DNA of 47,244 bases from Candidatus Saganbacteria bacterium (GCA_016939335.1 JAFGHC010000008.1:1-47244), one strand, 5' to 3'; positions 33,163 through 41,820 are shown, numbered from the stretch's first letter. Numbers and translations are program-made. Notes: generated from the letters alone by a model not told the origin.

Positions 33163-34419
33163 ATGCTTAACGTTTTATCGGGCTTTTTGAATATTGCCGA
33201 TCTGCGCAAAAAAATAATTTACACGCTGGGGATGATCGTCCTTTTCCGGGTGGGGGCCTACATCCCGGTGGCCGGCATCAATACCGCCAAGCTCGAAGCG
33301 CTGTTCGGCAGCGGCAATATCCTGAATTTCCTTGACCTGTTCACCGGCGGGGCGCTGATGCGCTTCTCCGTCTTTGCCATGGGGATCGTTCCTTACATCA
33401 ATGCTTCGATCATCATGCAGCTCCTCCAGGTGGTCATTCCCCAGCTTGAGGAACTGGCCAAGGAGGGGGAGGCGGGGCGCAAGCAGATCGCCGCTTACAC
33501 ACGCTACCTGACGGTGGCGCTGGCGGCTTTCCAGGCGTTCGGGATGGCCTTCTGGCTGCGCGGCGTGATGCTCGACGGCTACAACTTCACTTTCTTCCTC
33601 TGCGGCACCGTCGTGGCGCTGACGGCCGGCTCGACGCTGGTGATGTGGTTTTCCGAGCTGATCACCGACAAGGGGATCGGCAACGGCGCTTCGCTCCTGA
33701 TCTTCGTCGGGATCGTTTCGCGCATCCCGTCTTACATCGGCCAGACCGTGACGCTGATCAAAGGCGGGGCCTCGCTCATCGGCGTCCTGATCCTGATCGC
33801 GGCCTTTCTCGTCATGATCGTGGCGATCGTGCTGGTCCAGGAGGCGCAGCGGCGCATCCAGGTCCAGTACGCCAAGCGGATCATCGGCCGCAAGGTTTAC
33901 GGCGGGCAGTCGACTTACATCCCGCTGCGCATCAACCAGGGGGGCGTGATCCCGATCATCTTTGCCTCTTCGGTCCTGCTCTTCCCGGCGACGGTCGCCC
34001 AGTTCATTCCCGCGCTGCAGGGGATGGCCGGCTGGCTTTCGCCTTCCGGTTCGCTCTACCTGGCGCTTTATTTCGCGCTGATCTTTTTCTTCACTTATTT
34101 CTATACAGCGATCACCTTCAACCCGGTCGAACTGGCCGAAAATATAAAAAAGTACGGCGGTTTCATCACCGGCATCCGGCCGGGCAAACCGACGGCCCAG
34201 TACCTGGAATACACGATCACCCGGCTGACGCTGGTCGGGGCGGTCTTTCTGGCGGTGATCGCCGTCGTTCCGTCGATCGTCGAGAGCCTGACCCACATCA
34301 CCTCGTTCCAGGGGCTGGGTTCGACCTCGCTTCTGATCGTGGTCGGCGTGGCGCTTGACCTGGTGCGGCAGATCGAAACGCATCTGGTCACGCGGCAGTA
34401 TGAAGGTTTGCTGGCATGA
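33163..34419 (+). CDS. secY: Preprotein translocase subunit SecY
   Basis: Channel subunit of the Sec translocase, 418 aa with ten membrane helices. The plug/helix-2 region PYINASIIMQLLQVVIPQLE, GNGASLLIFVGI, and the cytoplasmic loop QRRIQVQYAKRIIGRKVYGG that contacts SecA and the ribosome are present. It abuts rplO and overlaps adk by ATGA. Confidence 0.98.
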   Translation: MLNVLSGFLNIADLRKKIIYTLGMIVLFRVGAYIPVAGINTAKLEALFGSGNILNFLDLFTGGALMRFSVFAMGIVPYINASIIMQLLQVVIPQLEELAKEGEAGRKQIAAYTRYLTVALAAFQAFGMAFWLRGVMLDGYNFTFFLCGTVVALTAGSTLVMWFSELITDKGIGNGASLLIFVGIVSRIPSYIGQTVTLIKGGASLIGVLILIAAFLVMIVAIVLVQEAQRRIQVQYAKRIIGRKVYGGQSTYIPLRINQGGVIPIIFASSVLLFPATVAQFIPALQGMAGWLSPSGSLYLALYFALIFFFTYFYTAITFNPVELAENIKKYGGFITGIRPGKPTAQYLEYTITRLTLVGAVFLAVIAVVPSIVESLTHITSFQGLGSTSLLIVVGVALDLVRQIETHLVTRQYEGLLA

Positions 34420-34982
34420 GCGCGCCGCGCATCCTGATTTTTCTGGGGCCGCCCGGCTCGGGCAAGGGGACCCAGGCCAAAATGATGGCGGAGCGGCTCG
34501 GCCTGCCGCACATTTCGCTGGGCGACCTGCTGCGGGAAGAGGTGAAGAAGGATTCGCCGATCGGCCGGCGGGCCAAGGAGAGCATGAACGCGGGCAAGCT
34601 GGTGCCCGACGAGTTGACGATCGAGCTGACGCGGCAACGGATCAGCCGGCCCGATTGCCGGCCCGGTTTCATTATCGACGGTTTTCCGCGCTCGGCCGCG
34701 CAGGCCGAGGCGCTGGACAGGATGCTGGCGGAGAAAAAGCTTGATCTGGAAGCGGTCGTCTACTTCCGGGTTTCGGAAGAAGAGACGGTCAAGCGCCTGC
34801 TCGGCCGGGCCCAGCTTGAGGGGCGCGCTGATGACAATATCGAGTCGATCCGCACCCGCTTTGAGGTTTATGAAAAGACGACGAGTCCTTTGATCGACCA
34901 TTACCGGTCGCTGGGGAAACTGGCGGAAATTGACGCGGCCCGCTCGATTGAGGCGATCAGCCGCGACCTGGCCAGACTGTGA
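34416..34982 (+). CDS. adk: Adenylate kinase
   Basis: Interconverts ATP+AMP and 2 ADP. It shows the P-loop GPPGSGKGTQAKMM, HISLGDLLREE, and GFIIDGFPRSAAQAEAL. At 188 aa it is the short form: the LID is a brief loop (GRAQLEGRADDNIESIRTR) without zinc cysteines. The position between secY and map is the common one. Confidence 0.97.
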   Translation: MSAPRILIFLGPPGSGKGTQAKMMAERLGLPHISLGDLLREEVKKDSPIGRRAKESMNAGKLVPDELTIELTRQRISRPDCRPGFIIDGFPRSAAQAEALDRMLAEKKLDLEAVVYFRVSEEETVKRLLGRAQLEGRADDNIESIRTRFEVYEKTTSPLIDHYRSLGKLAEIDAARSIEAISRDLARL

Positions 34983-35006
34983 CGGGGCAATTGCCATGGT
35001 TCTTTG

Positions 35007-35771
35007 ATGGGCGTAATTAAGTTAAAGACCGCCGAAGAGATCGAACATATGAGGGCGGCCGGCCAGCTGACCGCCGCGGTGCTGGCGGAGATCGGCCGCT
35101 GGCTGAAACCCGGGTTGACGACCGCCGCGGTGGACAGCCGGGCGGCAGCACTGATCACGGAGCACGGCGGAGAACCGGTTTTCCTTGGTTACCGCGGCTA
35201 CCGGCACGCGACCTGCCTCTCGGTCAACGAAGAGGTGGTGCACGGCGTTCCCGGCCCGCGCCTCTTGCGCGAGGGCGATATCGTCAGCGTTGACGTCGGG
35301 GTCAGGTTGAACGGTTACTGCGGCGACTCGGCCGCGACGTTTGCGCTCGGCAAGGTTCCGGCCAAGACCGAAAAACTGCTGCGCGCCGGGCGCGCCGCGC
35401 TCAAGGCGGCGATCCGGCAGGCGCGCGCGGGGCGGCACCTGGGCGACATCTCTCACGCCGTTGAAGCGCTGGCCGAGGGCCAGGGCTTCAGCGTGGTGCG
35501 TGACCTTTACGGACACGGCATCGGCCGCGATCTGCACGAGGACCCGCTGGTCCCCAATTACGGGCGGCCGGGCGAGGGGCTCGAGTTGAAGCCGGGGCTG
35601 GTGCTGGCGATCGAGCCGATGCTGAATGTCGGCGGCTGGCGGATCAGGACGTTGCCCGACGGCTGGACGGTGGTGACCGAAGATGGGCGTCTCTCCTGTC
35701 ATTTCGAGCACACTGTGCTGATCACGGAAGGCGAGCCCGAGGTATTAACATGGTCAAAGAAAAAGATGTGA
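35007..35771 (+). CDS. map: Methionine aminopeptidase, type I
   Basis: Removes the initiator Met from nascent proteins; 254 aa. Metal and substrate residues are visible in [47 protein letters not shown], and VLAIEPML, and the final glutamate motif is in [13 protein letters not shown] 35007 was chosen over the TTG one codon upstream. It overlaps infA by 22 nt. Confidence 0.97.
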   Translation: MGVIKLKTAEEIEHMRAAGQLTAAVLAEIGRWLKPGLTTAAVDSRAAALITEHGGEPVFLGYRGYRHATCLSVNEEVVHGVPGPRLLREGDIVSVDVGVRLNGYCGDSAATFALGKVPAKTEKLLRAGRAALKAAIRQARAGRHLGDISHAVEALAEGQGFSVVRDLYGHGIGRDLHEDPLVPNYGRPGEGLELKPGLVLAIEPMLNVGGWRIRTLPDGWTVVTEDGRLSCHFEHTVLITEGEPEVLTWSKKKM

Positions 35772-35971
35772 TCGAGCTGGAAGGGGAAGTGACCGAAGCG
35801 CTTCCCAGCGCTCTGTTCCGCGTCAGGCTGGAGACCGGGTCGCTGATCCTGGCGCACGTTTCGGGCAAGATCAGGAAGCATTTTATCCGGATACTGCCGG
35901 GCGACAAGGTCAAGGTCGAGCTCTCGCCTTACGACCTGACCCGGGGCCGGATCACGTACCGGATGAAGTAG
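35750..35971 (+). CDS. infA: Translation initiation factor IF-1
   Basis: IF-1 (73 aa), an S1/OB-fold protein that blocks the A site during initiation. [28 protein letters not shown] and [20 protein letters not shown] are canonical. The start lies inside map. The stop TAG forms part of a GTAGGGG/CCCCTAC hairpin. Confidence 0.97.
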   Translation: MVKEKDVIELEGEVTEALPSALFRVRLETGSLILAHVSGKIRKHFIRILPGDKVKVELSPYDLTRGRITYRMK

Positions 35972-35986
35972 GGGACGCGCCCCTAC
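35968..35986 (+). repeat. GTAGGGG hairpin containing the infA stop codon
   Basis: GTAGGGG acgcg CCCCTAC is a perfect 7-bp stem with a 5-nt loop. Its TAG is the infA stop. Two CCCCAYACT palindromes follow directly, giving three hairpins in a row before rpmJ. Confidence 0.75.
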
Positions 35987-35990
35987 CGTA

Positions 35991-36044
35991 CCCCATACTA
36001 AAGTATGGGGAATGGGAAAAGATACCCCACACTTTAGTGTGGGG
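35991..36044 (+). repeat. Two copies of a CCCCAYACTWAAGTRTGGGG palindrome before rpmJ
   Basis: CCCCATACTAAAGTATGGGG (35991-36010) and CCCCACACTTTAGTGTGGGG (36025-36044) are 20-bp palindromes. Base changes in one arm are matched in the other. Further copies are at 36185 (before rpsM) and 47108 (after truA). Such REP-like hairpins are typical targets of Y1 transposases of the RAYT/IS200 kind; none is encoded here. Confidence 0.9.
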
Positions 36045-36057
36045 AGTGAGGTAAACA

Positions 36058-36171
36058 ATGAAAGTCAGATCGTCGGTTAAAAAGATCTGTGTCAAATGCA
36101 AAATAGTCCGCCGGCGCGGGCGTGTTTACGTAGTTTGCGAGAACCCGAAGCACAAGCAAAGGCAGGGATAA
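36058..36171 (+). CDS. rpmJ: 50S ribosomal protein L36
   Basis: L36 (37 aa, standard). [37 protein letters not shown]. The zinc ligands (two Cys in CVKC, the Cys of VVCEN and the His of PKH) are intact, so this is the zinc-binding form. It is flanked by palindromic repeats on both sides. GTGAGGT upstream is a modest binding site. Confidence 0.97.
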   Translation: MKVRSSVKKICVKCKIVRRRGRVYVVCENPKHKQRQG

Positions 36172-36184
36172 GAGCTGAGCGGAT

Positions 36185-36204
36185 CCCCACACTGAAGTGT
36201 GGGG
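36185..36204 (+). repeat. Third CCCCACACT palindrome, between rpmJ and rpsM
   Basis: CCCCACACTGAAGTGTGGGG: the arms match the copy at 36025-36044 and only the centre differs (GA instead of TT). It fills the 66-bp rpmJ-rpsM gap, ahead of the AGGAGG binding site of rpsM. Confidence 0.9.
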
Positions 36205-36237
36205 ATTACGGACAAGTCTGACAGGAGGAAATAATTA

Positions 36238-36627
36238 ATGGTACGTTTAGCGGGAGTTGATTTGGCGCCGAATAAGAGGATCGATGTTGCGCTGACCTAC
36301 GTTTACGGGCTCGGCAAAGCCCTCAGCTGCGAGGTCCTGACCAAGGCGGGCATCCCGGCCGGCAAGAAGGTCAAAGAGCTGGGCGACAGCGAGGTCCTTG
36401 CCCTGCGCGACGTGCTCAAAGATTACAAGGTCGAAGGCGACCTGCGCCGGGAAGTTTCGCTCTCCATCAAGCGGCTGATCGACACCGGCAGCTACCGCGG
36501 CAGCCGGCACCGCAAAGGCCTGCCGGCGCGCGGCCAGCGCACCCGGACCAACGCCCGCACCCTGCGCGGCAAGCGCAAAACGGTCGGGCTCGGCAAGAGG
36601 AAAGAAGAAGAGGAGAAAAAGGAGTAA
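36238..36627 (+). CDS. rpsM: 30S ribosomal protein S13
   Basis: S13 (129 aa), contacting the P-site tRNA and L5. RLAGVDLAPNKRIDVALTYV, YGLGKALSCEVLTKAGI and SYRGSRHRKGLPARGQRTRT are conserved. The end is an acidic/basic tail (GKRKEEEEKKE) in place of the usual KKK/APRK end. Its stop lies in a small AGGAG/CTCCT hairpin. Confidence 0.97.
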   Translation: MVRLAGVDLAPNKRIDVALTYVYGLGKALSCEVLTKAGIPAGKKVKELGDSEVLALRDVLKDYKVEGDLRREVSLSIKRLIDTGSYRGSRHRKGLPARGQRTRTNARTLRGKRKTVGLGKRKEEEEKKE

Positions 36628-36660
36628 TTCTCCTAACGCCCTGAAGGGCTTCGGAGTATA
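36620..36660 (+). repeat. Two small hairpins between rpsM and rpsK
   Basis: AGGAG taatt CTCCT (36620-36634) spans the rpsM stop, and GCCCTGAAGGGC (36638-36649) follows, then TTCGGAGTATATATA. It would weakly separate the two genes on the mRNA. There is no clear T run. Confidence 0.55.
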
Positions 36661-36677
36661 TATAATGGAGGGAAAGA

Positions 36678-37088
36678 ATGGCTGAAGAAGTAAAAGAACA
36701 GCGACCAAAACCGGTTAAAAAGAAAAAGTCGAAGCGGCACGTTCCGTCGTCGGGCGTGGCGCATATCCAGGCGACATTCAATAATACCATCATTTCGATC
36801 ACCGACCCGGCCGGCGGCGTCGTTGCCTGGGCCTCGGCCGGCGGTTCCGGTTTCCGCGGGACCAAAAAAGGGACGCCGTTCGCCGCTTCGGCGGCGGCGG
36901 AGAAAGTCGCCGCGCGGGCGCTGGAAGCCGGCGTGCGCGAGGTCAACGTAATGGTCAAGGGGCCGGGCGCCGGGCGCGAGACCGCCATCCGTTCGTTGCA
37001 GGCCGCCGGCATCGAGGTCCTTTCGATCAAGGACGTGACGCCGATCCCGCACAACGGCTGCCGGCCGCCCAAGAAGAGGAGGGTCTGA
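36678..37088 (+). CDS. rpsK: 30S ribosomal protein S11
   Basis: S11 (136 aa) of the platform, facing the E-site m[63 protein letters not shown] and [18 protein letters not shown] are canonical. It shares one base with rpsD. Confidence 0.98.
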   Translation: MAEEVKEQRPKPVKKKKSKRHVPSSGVAHIQATFNNTIISITDPAGGVVAWASAGGSGFRGTKKGTPFAASAAAEKVAARALEAGVREVNVMVKGPGAGRETAIRSLQAAGIEVLSIKDVTPIPHNGCRPPKKRRV

Positions 37089-37705
37089 TGGGGAGATACA
37101 CTCAAGCGACCTGCCGGCTCTGCCGGCGCGAAGGCGGCAAGCTTTTCCTGAAAGGCGAGAAGTGCTATTCGGCCAAGTGCCCGGCCGCGCGGCGTTCCTA
37201 CGCCCCCGGCCAGCACGGCAAAAGACCGGTGCGCGCCTCCGAATACCAGATCCGGCTGCGGGAGAAACAGAAGGCCCGCAAGATCTACGGCCTGACCGAG
37301 CGGCAATTCGCCCGCTACTTTGAGTTTGCCGCGCGGCGCAAAGGCGACACCGGCGAGAACCTTTTCCAGGCGCTGGAACGGCGCCTCGACAACGCCGTCT
37401 ACCGTCTCGGTTTTGCCACTTCGCGGCAGGCCGCGCGCCAGCTGGTCAGGAACGGCGGCATTCAGGTCAACGCCAGAAAGGTCAATATCCCGTCGTTCAT
37501 GGTCAGGGCGGACGACACGATCACGGTCGCGCCCCGGCTGGCGCCGCTGGCCAAGGCAGCGCTGGAAAAATTCCCCGACCGGGTCCTGCCGCCCTGGCTC
37601 TCGCTGACCGGCGAGGCCGCCGGCAAAGTGCTGGCAGCGCCGAAGCGCGAAGAGATCGAGACGGGGCTCGAAGTCAATCTCATCGTCGAGTACTATTCGC
37701 GGTAA
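37088..37705 (+). CDS. rpsD: 30S ribosomal protein S4, zinc-binding type
   Basis: S4 (205 aa), a primary assembly protein. The N terminus reads CRLCRREGGKLFLKGEKC and then KCPAARRSYAPGQHG, with the four cysteines of the zinc form. The S4 RNA-binding domain is RRLDNAVYRLGFATSRQAAR, then QLVRNGGIQVN. The C-terminal EIETGLEVNLIVEYYSR is standard. Confidence 0.98.
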   Translation: MGRYTQATCRLCRREGGKLFLKGEKCYSAKCPAARRSYAPGQHGKRPVRASEYQIRLREKQKARKIYGLTERQFARYFEFAARRKGDTGENLFQALERRLDNAVYRLGFATSRQAARQLVRNGGIQVNARKVNIPSFMVRADDTITVAPRLAPLAKAALEKFPDRVLPPWLSLTGEAAGKVLAAPKREEIETGLEVNLIVEYYSR

Positions 37706-37727
37706 AGTCTTAAGGAGGTAAGGTTAG

Positions 37728-38675
37728 ATGTCAATAATTGGCGGAGAAAAACCGTGGGTCAAAGCGGCGGAACTGACTGATAAGTTCGGGCAATTCGTGG
37801 TGGAGCCGCTGCCGCGCGGCTACGGCACCACGCTGGGCAACCCCTTAAGGCGGATCCTGCTGTCTTCCCTGGCCGGGGCGGCGATCACCGCCGTCAAGAT
37901 CGACGGCGTGGCCCATGAGTTTTCGACCATTGCGGGCGTGACCGAGGATGTCCTGCACCTGCTGCTCAATCTGAAGGAGATCGTCATCCGTTCGCATTCC
38001 GACCAGGCCAAAACCGTGACGCTCAAGGCTAAAGGCAAGGGCGAAGTCACGGCCGGCGACATCGAACACGACGCGGAGATCGAGATCGTCAATCCCGGGC
38101 TCAAGCTGGCCACGCTTGACGCGGGCGGCAAGCTCAACCTGGAAATGATCGTGGAGCGCGGCCGCGGCTATGTTCCGGCCGAGCGGAACAAGAAGCCGAA
38201 CCTGCCGGTCGGTTTTATCCCGACCGATTCGATCTTTACCCCGGTGGTCAAGGTCAATATCTCGACCGAAGAGACGCGGGTCGGCCAGGAGATCAACCAT
38301 GACCGGCTGGTCCTTTCCGTCTGGACCAACGGCAGCATCAAGCCCGATGAGGCGGTCAAAGAAAGCGCGCGGATCCTCGCCCGCCACGTTGACCTGTTCA
38401 TTCACCTGGGTGAGAAGGTCGAAAACGCCGGGCTGGAAACCGAGCGGAAGGAAGAAGCGTCGTCGTCGGCGCTCGACATGAACATCGAGGACCTGGAGTT
38501 TTCCTCGCGCTCGCTCAATTGCCTGAAGAAGGCCGGCGTCAAGACGGTCCGCGACCTGATCGGTTATTCCGAAGCGGAATTGATGAAATTCAAGAGTTTC
38601 GGCAGCAAGTCGCTGACCGAAGTGCGCGCCAAGCTGGGCGAGTACAAGCTGGGCCTGAAAGGAGACAAGACATGA
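37728..38675 (+). CDS. rpoA: DNA-directed RNA polymerase subunit alpha
   Basis: Alpha subunit, 315 aa. The assembly domain has FVVEPLPRGYGTTLGNPLRR and ILLSSLAGAAITAVKIDGV. The C-terminal domain (about residues 240-310) has LNCLKKAGVKTVRDLIGYSE and KSFGSKSLTEVRAKL, including the helix-hairpin-helix that contacts UP elements and activators. The binding site AAGGAGG lies upstream. It overlaps rplQ by ATGA. Confidence 0.98.
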   Translation: MSIIGGEKPWVKAAELTDKFGQFVVEPLPRGYGTTLGNPLRRILLSSLAGAAITAVKIDGVAHEFSTIAGVTEDVLHLLLNLKEIVIRSHSDQAKTVTLKAKGKGEVTAGDIEHDAEIEIVNPGLKLATLDAGGKLNLEMIVERGRGYVPAERNKKPNLPVGFIPTDSIFTPVVKVNISTEETRVGQEINHDRLVLSVWTNGSIKPDEAVKESARILARHVDLFIHLGEKVENAGLETERKEEASSSALDMNIEDLEFSSRSLNCLKKAGVKTVRDLIGYSEAELMKFKSFGSKSLTEVRAKLGEYKLGLKGDKT

Positions 38676-39022
38676 GGCACCGCCGGGGCAACCGTAAGCT
38701 CAGCCGGCCGACCGACCAGCGTTTGGCGCTGCTCCGGTCGATCGTCCGCGCGCTGTTCCTGCACGGGCAGGTCCGGGTTACTCTGGCGCGCGCCAAACAG
38801 GCCAGGCGGCTGGCCGAGCGGCTGATCACGGCGGCCAAAGCGAACAACCTGACGGCGCGGCGCAAAGTGGAAAGCGCGCTCCATGACCGGCAGGTCGTCT
38901 CGCAGGTCTTCAAGACTTTTCCCGAGCGTTTCGAAGGCCGGCCGGGCGGCTATACCAGGATTACCAGGCTGGGCGCCCGCCGGGGCGACGCGGCCCCGCT
39001 GGCGCTCCTGGAATTAATATAG
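38672..39022 (+). CDS. rplQ: 50S ribosomal protein L17
   Basis: L17 (116 aa). ATG 38672 reads MRHRRGNRKLSRPTDQRLAL, then LRSIVRALFLHGQVRVTLAR and the end GGYTRITRLGARRGDAAPLA. The frame is open further upstream inside rpoA, but the canonical N terminus fixes this start, with GGAGAC upstream. Confidence 0.97.
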   Translation: MRHRRGNRKLSRPTDQRLALLRSIVRALFLHGQVRVTLARAKQARRLAERLITAAKANNLTARRKVESALHDRQVVSQVFKTFPERFEGRPGGYTRITRLGARRGDAAPLALLELI

Positions 39023-39030
39023 GTGGCGAG

Positions 39031-39465
39031 ATGAAAAAAAGGAAAACGGTTTTTGCCAACGAGAAAATGATCAAGCGGCAGTGGTACCGGCTCGACGCCG
39101 CCGGCGCGGTCCTCGGCCGGCTGGCGAGCAAAGCGGCCGTCTACCTGCGCGGCAAGCATAAGCCCGGCTTCACGCCGCAGACCGATTGCGGCGATTTCAT
39201 CGTGATCGTTAACGCCGATAAAGTCAAGGTCACCGGCAATAAGGCCAAAGACAAGACTTATTTCAGCCACTCCGGCTTCCCGGCGGGCGACCGGCTGGTC
39301 AGTTTCGAAAAATTAAGCGCGGCGCAGCCGGAGAAGGTCGTCCGGCTGGCCGTTCAGGGGATGCTGCCGCACAACCGCCTGGGCGCCAGGCTCATCTCCA
39401 AATTGAAAGTCTGCCGCGGCGAGCCGAAGCAATACAGCAAAGTCCAGAAACTAGAGGTGGCATGA
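39031..39465 (+). CDS. rplM: 50S ribosomal protein L13
   Basis: L13 (144 aa). WYRLDAAGAVLGRLASKAAV, YLRGKHKPGFTPQTDCGDFI, VIVNADKVKVTGNK and the AVQGMLPHNRLG motif are conserved. It overlaps rpsI (TGATG), the usual pairing of the two genes. Confidence 0.97.
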   Translation: MKKRKTVFANEKMIKRQWYRLDAAGAVLGRLASKAAVYLRGKHKPGFTPQTDCGDFIVIVNADKVKVTGNKAKDKTYFSHSGFPAGDRLVSFEKLSAAQPEKVVRLAVQGMLPHNRLGARLISKLKVCRGEPKQYSKVQKLEVA

Positions 39466-40151
39466 TGGCGGAACATAAAAAAACAGCCAAGAAGCCGGCG
39501 GCCCTGCCTGCCGGCAGGCAAGGCCCGAAAGCCAAGGCTCCGGCGCACCATAAAAAGAGCAAAGAAGAACTTAAGGGCAAAGAACCCAAGACCAAAGAAC
39601 TTATTAAGGCTGAAGAACTTAAGGCCAGGGAACACAGGGCCGAAGAACGGAAAACGGAAGAACATAAGGTCCACGAGCATAAAGAGGCGCACGGGCACAG
39701 GGCCGAAGCGCCGAAGGTTTTTGCCGCCCCCCGGCCAAGATCGAAGCCGGCGCCGCCCAGGGGCGAGAAGTATTACGGCACCGGCCGCCGCAAGGAAGCG
39801 ACCGCCAAGGTCTGGTTGACCCCTGGCTCGGGCAAGATGTCGCTCAACGGCAAGACGCTCAAAGAATATTTTTGCGGCCGCCGGCGGCTGGAATTTGTCA
39901 TCAGCCGCCCGCTGGCGGCGACCCAGAGCGAAGGCAAGTTCGACGTCCACGCCGAGCTTCTGGGCGGCGGCATTCCCGCGCAGGCCGACGCGGTCCGCCT
40001 GGGGATCGCCCGGGCGCTGACCGCGCTCAATCCGGCTTTCAAGACGGTCCTTAAGCGCGAGGGGTTGATGACCCGCGACCCGCGGGTCAAGGAGCGGAAG
40101 AAGTACGGCCTCAAGCGCGCCCGCCGCGCCTTCCAGTATACCAAGAGGTAA
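39462..40151 (+). CDS. rpsI: 30S ribosomal protein S9 with long charged N-terminal extension
   Basis: S9 whose C-terminal tail reaches the P-site tRNA. The normal domain starts near residue 103 (YYGTGRRKEATAKVWLTPGS) and ends RARRAFQYTKR. Residues 1-100 are an added low-complexity tail of Lys, Glu, His and Ala (repeats such as KEELK, AEELKAREH, EHKVHEHKEAHGH). Residues 15-21 (LPAGRQG) come from an inserted palindrome. At 229 aa it is nearly twice the usual 130. ATG 39465, one codon on, is an alternative start. Confidence 0.96.
   Translation: MMAEHKKTAKKPAALPAGRQGPKAKAPAHHKKSKEELKGKEPKTKELIKAEELKAREHRAEERKTEEHKVHEHKEAHGHRAEAPKVFAAPRPRSKPAPPRGEKYYGTGRRKEATAKVWLTPGSGKMSLNGKTLKEYFCGRRRLEFVISRPLAATQSEGKFDVHAELLGGGIPAQADAVRLGIARALTALNPAFKTVLKREGLMTRDPRVKERKKYGLKRARRAFQYTKR
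39501..39524 (+). repeat. In-frame GCCTGCCGGCAGGC palindrome in rpsI
   Basis: GCCTGCCGGCAGGC (39506-39519) is a perfect 14-bp palindrome, extended imperfectly to CCTGCCTGCCGGCAGGCAAGG. Translated it gives LPAGRQG inside the extra N-terminal tail of S9. Confidence 0.75.
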
Positions 40152-40156
40152 AGGCC

Positions 40157-40489
40157 ATGAAGATCGAAAGACATTACGAGGATTTTCAAAAACCGGACAA
40201 GATCGAGCAGGGCGGCCTGCTGCGGCTGAGCGGCGCGTTCCTGCTCGACCATGCCGACGAGCTGGTCAATCTGATAAAGCACGAAGGCCGGCTGGCCGAA
40301 GAGCGCAATCCTGCGCACAAGATCATCGGCATCGATCAGGCTGACGGCGGGATCGTGGCCACGATCTCCGACCACAATCTCGCCCTGCATATCGGCAAAA
40401 GGCTCGAGCACGCTTACAAGGGCAAGCATGAGTTCAAATTCCTCAAGGGGGAAAAATACGTCGAGGTCCTCTGGCGCCGTGACGACTAA
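40157..40489 (+). CDS. Small conserved protein, resembles the C-terminal half of BCAM0308-type proteins
   Basis: A 110-aa soluble protein. The layout GGLLRLSGAFLLDHADELVN, NPAHKIIGIDQADGGIVATI, SDHNLALHIGKRLEHAYKGK and a final KYVEVLWRR recalls the C-terminal domain of BCAM0308-family proteins, without their cysteine-rich N-terminal part. This resemblance is from memory and unconfirmed. It starts 5 nt after rpsI with no obvious own promoter, so it may be cotranscribed. Confidence 0.65.
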   Translation: MKIERHYEDFQKPDKIEQGGLLRLSGAFLLDHADELVNLIKHEGRLAEERNPAHKIIGIDQADGGIVATISDHNLALHIGKRLEHAYKGKHEFKFLKGEKYVEVLWRRDD

Positions 40490-40520
40490 TTTGAGAGAGG
40501 GGTAGAGAGGGGTAAAGACT

Positions 40521-41669
40521 ATGGGGAGAAAACTGATCAAATATAATCTGATGATCCCCGGCCCGACGCCGATCCCGACCCGCGTCCTGGCGGCGATGAA
40601 CAAAGATATGATCGGCCACCGCGGCCCGCTCTTTTCCGCCGTGACCAAGGAGGTCATGGAGGGGTTGCGCTGGGCTTATGAAACCAAGAACGAGATCTTC
40701 ATTTACCCTTCGTCCGGGACCGGCGGCATGGAAGTCGCCGTTGTCAACACGCTGTCGCCGGGCGACAGGGTGATCGTGCTGAACATCGGCAATTTCGGCT
40801 CGCGCTGGGCCAAGATCTGCAAGGCGTACGGCGCCGACGTTAACGACGTGAAATTCGAGCGGGGCAAGCCGGCCGGTCCGGGAGCGCTCGAGGCCGAGCT
40901 GAAAAAAGGTCCGGTCAGAGCGGTCTTTTTCCAGCAGAACGAGACCTCGACCGGCGTTTTGAACGACGTCGAAACGCTGGCCAAAACGGTCAGGCGGCTC
41001 CAGCCCGACGCGCTGGTCATGGTTGACGCGGTCTCCGGAATGATGGCGGCGCCGCTCAAGACCGACGAATGGGACCTGGACGTTGTTGTGGCCGGTTCGC
41101 AAAAGGCGTTCATGGTGCCGCCTGGCGTGGCGGCCGTTTCGATCTCGCAGCGGGCCTGGAAGGCGAACGCTAATTCCAAGATGCCGAAGCATTACTGGGA
41201 CTGGGCGCTGATGAAAGCCGAAGCGCCAAAGGGTCACACCTACACGACTCCGCCGGAATCGCTCATCTTCGGGATGGCGGAAGGGCTCAAGATGCTGAAA
41301 GAGGAAGGACGGGAGAACGTCCACGCCCGGCACAAGTTCAACCGCGATCTGGTCCGCACGGCGGCCAAGGCGCTCGGCCTCAAGCTCTTGGCCGACGATT
41401 CGCACGCTTCGCCGGCGGTGACGGCGATCTTTCCGCCCGAAGGGATCGACGGCGAACAGGTCCGCGCGGCGCTGCGCGACGAATTCAACGTCGAGGTCGC
41501 TCCCGGCCAGGGGGAACTCAAAGGGAAAATCTTCCGCATCGGCCATCTCGGTTACGTCGATTCGCTCGACATCATCGGCGCCTGGGCGGCGGTCGAGGTC
41601 CTCTTCAAGCGGCTGGGGGCCAAGGTCAGCTTCGGCGCCGGGGTTAAGGCGATGATGGAACTTTTGTAA
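40521..41669 (+). CDS. Class V aminotransferase (alanine/serine-glyoxylate type)
   Basis: PLP-dependent aminotransferase of the AgxT/serine-glyoxylate aminotransferase group, 382 aa. NLMIPGPTPIPTRVLAAMNK with HRGPLFSA, then FIYPSSGTGGMEVAVVN, VVDAVSG-like MVDAVSGMMAAPLKTDEWDL and the PLP-binding lysine K195 in GSQKAFMVPPG are visible. The substrate cannot be fixed from sequence; photorespiratory-type, phosphonate and serine-pathway enzymes share these motifs. The stop codon TAA lies within the start of a TCAAAAG-word element. Confidence 0.88.
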   Translation: MGRKLIKYNLMIPGPTPIPTRVLAAMNKDMIGHRGPLFSAVTKEVMEGLRWAYETKNEIFIYPSSGTGGMEVAVVNTLSPGDRVIVLNIGNFGSRWAKICKAYGADVNDVKFERGKPAGPGALEAELKKGPVRAVFFQQNETSTGVLNDVETLAKTVRRLQPDALVMVDAVSGMMAAPLKTDEWDLDVVVAGSQKAFMVPPGVAAVSISQRAWKANANSKMPKHYWDWALMKAEAPKGHTYTTPPESLIFGMAEGLKMLKEEGRENVHARHKFNRDLVRTAAKALGLKLLADDSHASPAVTAIFPPEGIDGEQVRAALRDEFNVEVAPGQGELKGKIFRIGHLGYVDSLDIIGAWAAVEVLFKRLGAKVSFGAGVKAMMELL

Positions 41670-41785
41670 TTCAAAAGTCAAAAGTAAAAGGTCAAAAGTT
41701 TCAATTCAAAAGTTAAAAGTTGGCAGCGCAGGTAAATTTTGACTTTTAACTTGCAATTTTGACTTTTGCCTTTTGAATTTTGACT
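41668..41785. repeat. TCAAAAG-word palindrome
   Basis: The left arm repeats TCAAAAG/TTAAAAG (seven copies, 41668-41720) and the right arm repeats CTTTTGA/CTTTTAA. AATTCAAAAGTCAAAAGTA (41668-41686) matches the complement of 41761-41779 with two mismatches. It lies between convergent genes and begins in the stop codon of the aminotransferase. Confidence 0.9.
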
Positions 41786-41790
41786 TAAGA

Positions 41791-41817
41791 ATGTAGGGAC
41801 AGGGTTTATCCCTGTCC
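41791..41817. terminator. GGACAGGG hairpin between convergent genes
   Basis: GGACAGGG tttat CCCTGTCC (41797-41817) is a perfect 8-bp stem preceded by the recurring GTAGGGAC sequence. It lies just after the minus-strand gene ending at 41821 and after the aminotransferase, so it may terminate both. No T run is present. Confidence 0.5.
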
Positions 41818-41820
41818 GAA

